A stretch of DNA of 64,000 nucleotides from Streptomyces sp. V3I8 (GTDB lineage: Bacteria > Actinomycetota > Actinomycetes > Streptomycetales > Streptomycetaceae), in contig NZ_JAUSZL010000002.1 in NCBI RefSeq assembly GCF_030817535.1, forward strand, positions 8,782,593 through 8,846,592, in the 5' to 3' direction. A program made the position numbers and the translations under genes. Position 1 is the first letter of the stretch. Each line of letters opens with the position of its first letter. Positions 53,200 through 61,872 of the stretch are shown here, in pieces. The notes beneath the pieces were generated by a model that worked only from the letters and a program-made list of their open reading frames with translations, was not told the DNA's origin and did not search any database.

Positions 53200-54543
53200 T
53201 CAGCCTGCCAGCAGGACGTGCTTGCGGAGGAGTGCGAAGTCTGCGCGCCCGAACATCTGGCGCTTGAGCATTTTGATCCGGTTGACATGTCCTTCGACGA
53301 CACCCGAACTCCAGGGGAGGGTGAGCCCGGCGATGACGGCTTCACGATCGCGGTCGTTGCCTGCGGCGAGCGTGTGGAGGCTGGGGAAGTCGTCCTGTCT
53401 GACGGCGTCGAGCCGGTCCGGCAGGCGCTCGCCCTGGCGTTCGGTGAGCATGGTCGCGAAGGACTGGACGTGCCTGGTAGGTGCGTCGATTTCGGGGCAG
53501 TCGGCCCGAACGCTCTTCAGGTGGAACTGCTCGGTCTCGGAAAGGGTTTCCGGACGTCGGAGGACCCATCCGGCGACACTCCGGGGCGAGGACGGCCCGG
53601 CTGTCACGGGCCGTGGCGACGTGCGCCTCTGACGAATGTAGGCGCGAACTCGCTGGTAGCTGCCCTTGTAGCCGAGCGGGACAATCTCTTCCCACAGCTT
53701 CCAGGCGTTGGTGCCGCCCTCGTTCCAGCGGTCGTCGAGGTAGGGCTTGTACTCGTCAAAGACCGAGGTCCGGGTCTGCCACTGACCAGTGAAGAGGTCT
53801 TCCGGCCTGGCGGCGTCCGCGTACCGTTTGACGGTTCGGCTCGTCATGCCGAGCTGCCGCTGGATCGCACGACAACTATGCCCTGCTCTCACCAGAGCAT
53901 GGACGGTGGCGTGCACGGTCCGGGTCCGGTCGGCGAATCGGTGGCCGGTCGGCCATGACGAGCCGGGCGCCTTCGCCGCGGGGCCGGGCTCAGTCTCGGG
54001 CGGTTCAGGTATCTCGGGGACCAGGACGCGCAGACATTGGCGGTGCTGAGCGATACTCCGCTCGGCGGCCTCGCTGAGGTTGTGCCAGAGATGCCACCGG
54101 TCCGCGACCTGCACGGCTTGCGGGGCACCGGCGGCGGCTCCCTCGGCGAAGAACGGCGCACGGTCCCGGCACACGACCTCGATTCCCGGGCGCTGGGCCA
54201 GCCACGCGGCCAGACTCGATGATTCCCGGTCAGGCAGCAGGTCGACGGACCGGCGGGTTTCGACGTCCACGAGGACGGTGCCGTAGTGGCGGCCCTTACC
54301 CGTGGCGTACTCGTCGACACCGACCCCCCGTAGAGCGGGCGCCTCCGGCTCGGGAAGTGCGTCGACCAGCCGCAGGACCGTGCTGCGGCTGACCGGCACG
54401 CCGACGATGTCGGCCAGGCGGGCGCCTGCCCGGCCGGCAAGGGCGAGCCCGATCACGGCCAGGGTCGAGCGCTGCCGCTCGGTCCGCTGACTGAACGATG
54501 GTCGGCCTGCACTGGAGGTGGGCTCGAAGATCATTACCTCCAT
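53200..54543 (-). pseudogene. ISL3-family transposase lacking its N-terminus
   Basis: From RQRSTLAVIGLALAGRAGAR onward it matches ISL3 transposases (GVGVDEYATGKGRHYGTVLV, ADRWHLWHNLSEAAERSIAQ, PWSSGVVEGHVNRIKMLKRQ). The zinc-binding N-terminal ~100 residues (paired CxxC) are absent and replaced by a short unrelated lead (MEVMIFEPTSSAGRP). Probably inactive, possibly truncated by the neighbouring low-GC insertion. Confidence 0.8.
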
Positions 54544-54655
54544 ATTCGTTGCCAGATCAATATCGAATGGGAACCATGACAGCAAGAGACGAACCGTGTC
54601 TCCCGCACGTACATAATGCGTCGCAGGGCAGCACGGTACGGGGAAGAGGCTGCGG

Positions 54656-55240
54656 ATGTCTGCGCCAGGGAACGGGGCGGCTGAGCCTGGTGTGGCTCAT
54701 CGTCTGAAGCGGTATCTAATAAATTTTGAGTCCACTGTGACTCGAATTTTCCTTCTCGGAATCTTCGCCGTTGGGCTGATTGCTCAGTTCGTAAAACCCG
54801 TCGGAGATGCTCTGCAGGGCAAAGCGTTCATTGGTAGTGCGTTGTTCAGCCTCGTGGCATATGTGCTGTACGATGCGGTACAGGACTTGACTGCCTCGCT
54901 TGAGCTGCCCGCGCGATCTCAGGTGGAGTCGCGTGAGATGGGCCGTTTCGTAGGCGAAGCATTCCGCGCCCGAACAGTAGAAATTACTTTCCTTGGGTAT
55001 ACCGGGGAGACGATGTATGGCGATCTCTACCATCACATGGAGAAGCTTCTTGATGATCCCGGGCCGATCCGGCGTGTCTACATCAGAGTGCTTGTGCCAG
55101 ATTTCGGGCAGCCCATGCTTGTTCCGTCCAGAGTGGGGCCGAATGGCGAAGCGCAAGATGACCCCGCATTTCGGCGACGTCTGGAACTGAAATGCCAGGA
55201 GTATGACGAGGGAATGTCTGTACTTGCGGAACGGATTAGT
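54656..55240 (+). pseudogene. 5' part of two-TM, PLD-like-domain gene, split by IS
   Basis: From ATG 54656 (GAAGAGG upstream): a short lead, two membrane helices (IFLLGIFAVGLIAQF, FIGSALFSLVAYVLYDAVQ), then a cytoplasmic domain (VEITFLGYTGETMYGDLYHH, RVYIRVLVPDFGQPM) resembling phospholipase-D-like folds. An IS5-family element enters at 55241 after ISEL; the frame resumes at 56138. GC is lower than in the surroundings. Possibly a membrane-anchored effector; function not known. Confidence 0.65.
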
Positions 55241-56137
55241 GAGCCTCTTTCATCCTGTGCTGGCGGGTGAAATGGGCTGGCCAGAGGGTGTGGTGACGAG
55301 GCAGGGCCCCTCGTCGTTGGCGTGGTGATTCCACTCAGCACACCGGCGACCGAAGGGGCCCTGTTGGTTCCGTATCCTGCCATCCTCGACGTCCCGCATG
55401 AGCTCGTCGAGCATGTTTCCTGGTTGCTCTACGAGCACCGCCGCGCACGTAACACCCGCTGGCGCAAGCTCGGCTGCTTCAAGCAGGCGCTGCTCACGCT
55501 GGTCCACCTGCGGAAGAACGAGACGTTCTCGCAGCTCGGAGCCGGTTTCGGAATATCCCAGGCCACCGCTTGGCGCTACGTCGACGAGGCCCTGGACGTA
55601 CTGGCCTCCTGGGCGCCCGGCCTGCACGAAGCACTCACCGGCCTCGGTGAGGGTGACCACGCCATCGTTGACGGCACCCTGATCCCTATCGACCGCATCG
55701 CCGCGGACGAGCCGTACTACTCGCAAAAACACAAGAAGCACGGCATGAACGTGCAGGTCATCGCCCGGTCAGACGGCACACCGCTCTGGTTCTCCCGCGC
55801 AACACCGGGCCGCACCCACGACCTGACCGCGGCCCGCGCCCACGGCATCGTCCAAGCCTGCCTGACCCGGCAAATCCTTGTGCTGGCGGACCGCGCCTAC
55901 CAGGGCGCCGGTGCCACCTTCCGAACCCCGTACTACCACCACAGCGAACAGCCCGCCCACTACCAGCAATTCAACCGCGACCACGCTCGACTCCGAGCTC
56001 CCGGCGAACGCGCCTTCGCCAGGCTCAAATCCTGGCGCATCATGCGCAGAGCACGCTCCTCCACCCGCCGCATCAGCCGCACTGTCCAAGCCATCCACGT
56101 ACTACTGACCTGCGACTATTCAGGATGAAAGAGGTTC
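55241..56137 (+). mobile_element. IS5-family element, 897 bp, intact
   Basis: 17-bp inverted repeats (GAGCCTCTTTCATCCTG left, one mismatch on the right) and a 3-bp AGT duplication at 55238-55240 and 56138-56140. Removing the element and one AGT rejoins an open frame, proving it as a simple insertion. Confidence 0.92.
55322..56128 (+). CDS. IS5-family transposase (DDE_Tnp_4), intact
   Basis: 268 residues from GTG 55322 (later GTG codons possible). SQLGAGFGISQATAWRYVDE is the HTH; the D-D-E triad is in AIVDGTLIPIDRI, LVLADRAYQGAGA and GERAFARLKSWRIM. No lesion seen, consistent with a recent insertion. Confidence 0.88.
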   Translation: MVIPLSTPATEGALLVPYPAILDVPHELVEHVSWLLYEHRRARNTRWRKLGCFKQALLTLVHLRKNETFSQLGAGFGISQATAWRYVDEALDVLASWAPGLHEALTGLGEGDHAIVDGTLIPIDRIAADEPYYSQKHKKHGMNVQVIARSDGTPLWFSRATPGRTHDLTAARAHGIVQACLTRQILVLADRAYQGAGATFRTPYYHHSEQPAHYQQFNRDHARLRAPGERAFARLKSWRIMRRARSSTRRISRTVQAIHVLLTCDYSG

Positions 56138-56443
56138 AGTGAGCTTGGGAGGGTGGCGGTGGAAAGTGAGTACCGCCTTTATCCCGGGATTCCGAGGGAT
56201 AAGGTCTGTGTATTTAACCGAGAGTTAGTGTTGCATGGTCTTTACGATGTGGTCGCCCGAATGACTAGGCGCAGCTCGGATTTTCAATACTATGATCCTA
56301 AGGGGTACCATACCGATCTGAATGTTTTATCTGCGAGCGATACTGGCGGAGCCAGGGTCGCCGTCGATACTTGGAACAAGCATCTAGACGGTTTGTGGAT
56401 CCTGGCAACGGTGCCACCTTGGAGGCGAGTTACGACGGCCTGA
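56138..56443 (+). pseudogene. 3' part of the IS-split two-TM gene
   Basis: Continues the frame of 54656-55240: SELGRVAVESEYRLYPGIPR, VFNRELVLHGLYDVVARMTR, YYDPKGYHTDLNVLSASDTG, VAVDTWNKHLDGLW. The last residues (ILATVPPWRRVTTA) lie past another apparent junction near 56400, where a different coding remnant begins, so the original C-terminus may be lost too. Confidence 0.65.
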
Positions 56444-56887
56444 CAGCGCGCTTAAACTACCTCACCTGCACCGCCCACGCTCTCGAAGCCGCCCGGGCAG
56501 CCGGCCTGACCGTCACCGGCCGCACCTTGCGCGCCTGGCAGGCCGGCACCCGTACGCTCTTGAGGAAGAACCTCGCCGCGATCGAGCAGGCGTACCGGAC
56601 CGTGCGGTGGGAGAGCGTCGCCCGCTACCTGCTCGCCCGCCTCAACCGCCAAGGCCGCGGCACCCGCGTGGAAGTCCACCCGGTCAACCAGTCCCGGGTC
56701 GACTGGCCGCGCCAGTGCGCGGTGGAGCTCCGGCACCTGAACATGCGCAACTGGGACCGCATCGTCGGCGCGTAGGCGGCCGGCACCGACCAGGAGCTGG
56801 ATGGGACGTGGGTGGGCCAGGTCGTCGGCCTCGGATCGCAGCGGGGCAGTACCAATACGTCATCAACCTCGGCTTTGCCCAAAGAGT
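56402..56887 (+). pseudogene. Plasmid-type HTH protein remnant
   Basis: Reads NGATLEASYDGLTARLNYLT ... VTGRTLRAWQAGTRTLLRKN ... RHLNMRNWDRIVGA, a TAG at about 56773, then AAGTDQELDGTWVGQVV and, in another frame, GQYQYVINLGFA. It resembles helix-turn-helix proteins carried on Streptomyces integrative elements and linear plasmids. No start, one stop, one frameshift. Confidence 0.5.
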
Positions 56888-57082
56888 CGGCTTGTACGGG
56901 GCTGGAACCCGCACGAGTTCCGGCACTCCGGCCTGACCCACCTCGGCGAGTAGGGCGTCGCCCTGCTGCTGTTCATGGCGAAATCGCGGCACAAGTGCGT
57001 CAGTGCCTCCCAGAAGTACTCCAAGCCCGGCACGGCCGCGCTCGCCGAGGTCACCAGCCTGCTCGCCCCCAGCGACCGCTGA
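56888..57082 (+). pseudogene. Tyrosine recombinase C-terminal fragment
   Basis: Reads WNPHEFRHSGLTHLGE, a TAG, then GVALLLFMAKSRHK and AALAEVTSLLAPSDR. HEFRHSGLTHLG is the HxxR active-site box of tyrosine integrases. The catalytic Tyr region is degenerate (KYSKP). Marks a lost integrative element. Confidence 0.7.
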
Positions 57083-57177
57083 ATTGCGACGCGGCGACGC
57101 CATGGGCTGCACAGCCTGCGGTGTCGCCGTGTCAGGCCGGTCAACGCGGTCTGTCGGAAAGCCGGTTGAGGTCCCTA

Positions 57178-58284
57178 TTGATCTGAAACGGTAGGTGTTC
57201 TGGGTCGTTGATCCCTGCGTGAGTGAACTGGTGGGGGATGCGCGGCAGTTGTCGTCGTCGGCGCAGGAGGCCCTTCGGTTGCGGGCGGTGGCCGCGTTGG
57301 TGGCGGGCCGGACTCGCGAGGATGTCGCGGCGGTGTTCCAGGTCTCGCTCAAGGCCGTGGACAACTGGTGGGCGAAGTGGCTGGCCGGCGGACGCGAGGC
57401 GCTCGTGGGCCAGCCGCGTGGGTGCCGGGTCGGGGAACATCAGGTTCTCGACGTGGTCGAGCAGCAGGCGGTCCGGCAGGCCGTGCTGGATCACCGGCCC
57501 TGTGACGTGGGGCTGGCCGGGCAGCTGTGGACGCGTGCCGGTGTGGGGGACCTGATCGCGAAGCTGTACCGGGTGAAGCCGACCGAGCAGGGCGTGGGCA
57601 AGTACCTGCGCCGCTGGGGCCTGTCGTTCCAGCGTCCGGACAAGCGGGCCGTCGAGCAGAACCCGCAGGCGGTGCGCGTCTGGCGGGAGGAGACCTGGCC
57701 GGCGATCCGTGCGAAAGCGAAGGCCGAGGGCGGCGAGGTCCTCTTCGCCGACCAGGTCGGCATCCGCTCCGACCAGGTCACCGGCCGCACCTGGGGCGCC
57801 AAGGGGTGCACCCCCATCGTGCGCCGCTGGGGCAACCGGTTCTCGGTGAACGCGATGTCCGCGATCAGCACCAAGGGCCACATGCACTTCATGGTGTTCA
57901 GCGAGACCTTCGACGCCGACGTGATGTGCCGCTTCCTCGACCGGCTCGCAGGCCACTTCGACCACAAGGTCCACCTCGTCGTGGACGGCCACTCCGTCCA
58001 CCGCTCGCGCAAGGTCCGCACCTGGCTCGCCGACCATCCGGACCGCATCGAGCTGCACTTCCTGCCGTCGTACTCGCCGGAGCTGAACCCCGACGAGCTG
58101 GTCAACGTCGGCCTCAAACGGAGCCTGCCGATGCACAGCCGGGCCCGCGACCAGGCCCAACTTGCCGCCGAGACCCGCCGGTTCTTCCACCGACGCCAAC
58201 GCCAGCCACACATCGTCCGCGGCTACTTCGGCGGCCCGCACGTCCGCTACATCCTCGAATAGAACCCTTTGAGTTTCGGATCAA
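57178..58284 (+). mobile_element. IS630-family element
   Basis: Terminal inverted repeats TTGATCTGAAAC (left) and its near-complement GTTTCGGATCAA (right) lie inside TA dinucleotides at 57176-57177 and 58285-58286, the TA duplication typical of IS630/Tc1. One full transposase gene inside. Confidence 0.88.
57195..58262 (+). CDS. IS630-family transposase
   Basis: 355 residues from ATG/GTG near 57195 (GTG 57219 is equally possible). HTH REDVAAVFQVSLKAVDNWWA, then VLFADQVGIRSDQVTGRTWG, HLVVDGHSVHRSRKVRTWLA and PSYSPELNPDELVNVGLK. The usual third acidic residue is D/E in NPDELVN. The frame is intact. Confidence 0.88.
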   Translation: MFWVVDPCVSELVGDARQLSSSAQEALRLRAVAALVAGRTREDVAAVFQVSLKAVDNWWAKWLAGGREALVGQPRGCRVGEHQVLDVVEQQAVRQAVLDHRPCDVGLAGQLWTRAGVGDLIAKLYRVKPTEQGVGKYLRRWGLSFQRPDKRAVEQNPQAVRVWREETWPAIRAKAKAEGGEVLFADQVGIRSDQVTGRTWGAKGCTPIVRRWGNRFSVNAMSAISTKGHMHFMVFSETFDADVMCRFLDRLAGHFDHKVHLVVDGHSVHRSRKVRTWLADHPDRIELHFLPSYSPELNPDELVNVGLKRSLPMHSRARDQAQLAAETRRFFHRRQRQPHIVRGYFGGPHVRYILE

Positions 58285-58296
58285 TAGGCTCTGTCC

Positions 58297-59181
58297 ATGT
58301 CGAAGCAGCAGCGGGGCAAGAAGCACCGGACACCGCAAAAGCGGGTCTCCCGTCCCTCCGTACCGCGTCCGCGCAGGGCGCCTCCGGCACTGCCGGGGAG
58401 CATGGATCACATGGCGCGGATGCTGGAGCATGCCAAGCCGGACCAGGTCGTGGAACTGGTGCTGCCCTTCCTGTGGGCGGCCCTCTCCGACGGCCGCGCG
58501 CCGGCGAACATCTGCGTCGATGCGTGCCTGACGCTGCGCAACGCCTACGGCCAGCTGGGAGTGCGGGCCGAACTGCTGCCGGTCACCGTGGCCATCCGGA
58601 AGAAGGACGGCGCCGGAACCCTCTACGGCTCGCTCACACCGAGCTGGACGGGAACCCAGCGGAACGGGCACTGCGCCTTGGTGCTCCCCAACTCCGAGCG
58701 ATTCGTGGACCCGACGATCGAGCAGTTCGAGGAGGTCCGGAAGATCGGCATGGGCCCGATGGTCGGCAAGGTGGCCATGTCGACCCGCGAAGACGGCTCG
58801 CTGGTGGAGCCGGGAGCGCAGGTGATGCTGCAGCGCGGTGACCTGACGCTGACGTACACGGTCGCCGGCCCCGAGGCCCTGGCCTCCATCGTGGAATACC
58901 CGGAGGCAATCGCCCACGCCGACGGTCACCGGCGTACCGGAGTGAACACCGCCTCGCTCACGTTGGCTGCCCTGCGCGCCGAAGGCGTACGCGGCCGGGC
59001 GATGCAGGCCCCTCATCCGAGGCTGCACGCCCTGCTGCGAGCTGTAGGGGATGCCCCGTACGAGTCGGACGAGGCGCACGACGTGCGGTTCCGTCTGCCG
59101 GATCAGAGCAGCCGGGAACAGTGGCTTCGGCTGGACGAGATCCCGCTGCCGCCAAGCACTCCGGCCGCCTGGCCGCGCTGA
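58297..59181 (+). CDS. Hypothetical protein with transglutaminase-like triad
   Basis: 294 residues from ATG 58297. A basic N-terminus (SKQQRGKKHRTPQKRVSRPS) precedes a domain with Cys in NICVDACLTLRNAYGQLG (~72-76), His in RNGHCALVL (~124) and Asp in RFVDPTIEQF (~138), the order and spacing of a transglutaminase-like Cys-His-Asp triad (inference). No signal peptide. It begins 13 nt past the IS630 element, so its native promoter may be displaced. Confidence 0.6.
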   Translation: MSKQQRGKKHRTPQKRVSRPSVPRPRRAPPALPGSMDHMARMLEHAKPDQVVELVLPFLWAALSDGRAPANICVDACLTLRNAYGQLGVRAELLPVTVAIRKKDGAGTLYGSLTPSWTGTQRNGHCALVLPNSERFVDPTIEQFEEVRKIGMGPMVGKVAMSTREDGSLVEPGAQVMLQRGDLTLTYTVAGPEALASIVEYPEAIAHADGHRRTGVNTASLTLAALRAEGVRGRAMQAPHPRLHALLRAVGDAPYESDEAHDVRFRLPDQSSREQWLRLDEIPLPPSTPAAWPR

Positions 59182-59484
59182 GCCCCCGGCATAGACGCAA
59201 AGACAGCGTTGCAACGGCACCCCGATGAGTACCCGCACATGATCAGCCATCTGGACGGCGGGCAAACCTCCTGAGGCATGGCACTGCCACCATGCCGGTG
59301 CCCAGGGCGTAGGTCGGATCTCAAGTCAGTTCGTGTGGTGGGGGCTTGCGGCCCGTATTGTGCAAGGCGGCCGACAGACCCGCCCCGCACGACAGAGCGT
59401 CGCCGTACCGTCTGCTGGTGTACGTGCAGGCCTACTGTGTGAGGGGCGCCCTCTCTTATCCCGACCAGCAAGGAGCACCAGGCT

Positions 59485-60432
59485 GTGAAGATCGAAATCC
59501 AGCCGGACGTACGCGAGATCGCTGCTCGGCTCGGGGCAGATGTTCCCTATGCGCTGAAGGCCCTGGCCGGTCAATTGGCCGACGACCCCGGCATGGGCCG
59601 GCCCTCGGAGCTGCCCGGCGTTTTGACGGTGACGGTCGACGGCGACATGTTCGACGACTGCCCCGACCTGTCTGTCGGCTACATCCGTGAGCCGGACCGC
59701 ATCGAGATTCGATTCCTGGAGGCGCTTGTCCCTTCAGACGCCTCCACGGTTGCTCCTGACCAAGAGCAGGACCAGGGCGAGGATCAGTCCGGTGACCTTG
59801 TTGCCGCGGCGACTACCGTGCGGGAGGTCGCCGATGCCTGGGGCCGTATCACCCGCTGGCTGAAGGACCATGCTCCCGTTTCCTATGCTGCGCTTCGCGC
59901 CGGCGCCAGCCCTGCTGCCGTTGCCGCTCTGGAAGACGACCTCGGCATCCGGATACCCGTCGAACTGCACTGTCTGTGGCTGCTCACCTCAGGGGACGAG
60001 GGTGGCAACGGCTGGGGATGCCTTCCTGGTAATAGGGCTTTGATGACCTTGGACGCGGTGGCCGCTACCTACCGGCTGAAGATGGATGCCCAAGCTGACG
60101 AGGACCTCGCCAACACCGACCGCCCGCAGGAGGAGCGGATCACGGTGTGGAAGGCGAGCCGTATTCCGGTAGTCGCTCTGGGCCCTGCCGACAGCACCTC
60201 AGGCCTGTACCTGGATGCCAAGAGCGGTTATCTGGACCGGTGGTCCCGTTACAACGAAGGGCCCGGCGAGGTACGCGACACATTGGTGACCTACTTGGAA
60301 GAGGCTGCCGACATGCTCGAAGCTCCCGCCCTGGCCGCTGATGACAAACCCGGGCTGATCGAGGAGGCGCTGGTGTGGCTCAGCAATATCAACCCGGCGC
60401 AGGAAGAGCGGTGGCAGCCTTGGACCAGCTGA
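59485..60432 (+). CDS. SMI1/KNR4 (SUKH) domain protein
   Basis: 315 residues from GTG 59485, with AAGGAG 9 nt upstream. The N-terminal ~85 residues (KIEIQPDVREIAARLGADVP ... YIREPDRIEIRFLEAL) form a small separate domain, perhaps RelE-like in fold (weak). The C-terminal part (AVAALEDDLGIRIPVELHCL, GGNGWGCLPGNRALMTLD, VVALGPADSTSGLYLDAKSG) is a SUKH domain, best known from immunity proteins of polymorphic toxins. Upstream 59182-59484 shows no gene. Confidence 0.75.
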   Translation: MKIEIQPDVREIAARLGADVPYALKALAGQLADDPGMGRPSELPGVLTVTVDGDMFDDCPDLSVGYIREPDRIEIRFLEALVPSDASTVAPDQEQDQGEDQSGDLVAAATTVREVADAWGRITRWLKDHAPVSYAALRAGASPAAVAALEDDLGIRIPVELHCLWLLTSGDEGGNGWGCLPGNRALMTLDAVAATYRLKMDAQADEDLANTDRPQEERITVWKASRIPVVALGPADSTSGLYLDAKSGYLDRWSRYNEGPGEVRDTLVTYLEEAADMLEAPALAADDKPGLIEEALVWLSNINPAQEERWQPWTS

Positions 60433-60461
60433 CCACGTACGAGAAAGTGAGACCAGATCGG

Positions 60462-61184
60462 ATGCCACAAATGGCGGACGGGGTGTTCAGCCGCGCGTTC
60501 GAGGACGCGGGCGCGTACTACGCTGCCGCGGCGCTTGAGCAGCAGGCGACCTACCGGCGGTATCAGCCGGTCGGTGGGGCGTGGTCGCTGAGCTATGACA
60601 CGAGCATGCTGCGGATCGGCGAGGTGAGCGTGCACCAGTCGCCGCTGGGGTCGTTGGGATATGACGGCAGTTGGCTGTGGGCGTGGGGCAATGAGCGGAC
60701 GCATCCGCCGGGGGTGCCACGGCTGAGCCTGGCTGTGTGGTTGCGGGAGTTCGGAGAGCGCAACGGGATCTACGAGTTCGTCGAACCGCGACTCGAGCTG
60801 GCCGCGTTCGCGGACCCGGTGGGGGCGGCAGAACGGTTGGCAACGGTTGCCCTCGGTGCGTTGCGCACGCGCGGTTTCGCCAGTTGCCCATTGGACAACG
60901 GTGCACGGGCGTTCGTGATCGTGGACGACGCGGCTGTGCCAGAGGCCGGGTTCAACCGGCGGGTAGTGAGCGGGATGTTCGATGTGGCTGTGCGGCAGTT
61001 TCCGTACGACCCGCGGCAGACCGCGACCGGGTATCTCGCGCGACACGGTTTCACGGTCCGCCAGGCGGTGGCGGACGGGTCCTTGCATGCGGAGCGGCAC
61101 GACGGGACCACCGTGGCTGTGCGGTTCACCGAGGAGGGTTTCTTGGCGACGGTATCGGTCGGCGGGCCGCCGTCGGCGGGTTGA
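60462..61184 (+). CDS. DUF6882 domain-containing protein
   Basis: 240 residues from ATG 60462 (MPQMADGVFSRAFEDAGAYY), 29 nt after the SUKH gene. YDGSWLWAWGNERTHPPGVP, WLREFGERNGIYEFVEP and ALRTRGFASCPLDNGARAFV match DUF6882 from memory. Function unknown; its pairing with a SUKH gene suggests an immunity-type operon. Confidence 0.7.
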   Translation: MPQMADGVFSRAFEDAGAYYAAAALEQQATYRRYQPVGGAWSLSYDTSMLRIGEVSVHQSPLGSLGYDGSWLWAWGNERTHPPGVPRLSLAVWLREFGERNGIYEFVEPRLELAAFADPVGAAERLATVALGALRTRGFASCPLDNGARAFVIVDDAAVPEAGFNRRVVSGMFDVAVRQFPYDPRQTATGYLARHGFTVRQAVADGSLHAERHDGTTVAVRFTEEGFLATVSVGGPPSAG

Positions 61185-61208
61185 GGGTTCTGGCACACAT
61201 TCCGTAAG

Positions 61209-61831
61209 ACCGATCGTCGCCACCCGCCTGTCGTACGGGCCCGGACGACGGACCGCCATGCGCTGCATCGCCCGCAGAAATGGAGGCGCCGTTCCTGCGG
61301 CGCGGGAGCCCATGGCCGGCGGGTCTTCGACTGGGCGCGGGTTGAGGTGTGGCCCTGGCACCGCGAGGACCGCCGGCACTGGGTTCTCGCCCGCCGCAGC
61401 GTGAGCAGGTCCGAGGAGATCTCCTACTGCATCGCCTACTGCCCCGCCGACACCACTTTGGATCAGCTCATCCGCATCGCGGGCAGCCGCTGGGCTGTGG
61501 AAGAGTGCTTCCAGACCGCCAAGCAGGAGTGCGGCCTGGGCGACTACCAGGTCCGCTGTTATTCCGGCTGGCACCGCGACATGACCCTGGCCATGGCTGC
61601 CCACGCCTGCCTGACCGTCCTGCGAGCTCGACAGCTGGATGCGGGCAAAGCAGAAACGGATCCTCCCCGCTCATCCACCTCAGCCTCGCCGAGATCAGAC
61701 GCCTGATCCACCGCCTCACCGAGCGCCGGTCGGCACCGGTCGAGCACATTCTGCACTGGTCCACATGGCGCCGACGACGCCAGTATCAGGCCCGCGTGAG
61801 TCGCTACAAACGACGCGGACACCGCCCCTGA
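61209..61831 (+). pseudogene. IS701-family transposase C-terminal remnant
   Basis: Reads GRRVFDWARVEVWPWHREDR, DTTLDQLIRIAGSRWAVEEC, DYQVRCYSGWHRDMTLAMAA, then shifts frame near 61665 to LIHLSLAEIRRLIHRLTERR and WSTWRRRRQYQARVSRYKRR. The N-terminal half is missing. It is inverted relative to the second IS701 copy at 61873. Confidence 0.8.
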
Positions 61832-61872
61832 AAACTGCCCAGCACTCAGAACAGGCACCGTTGTAGTACTAG

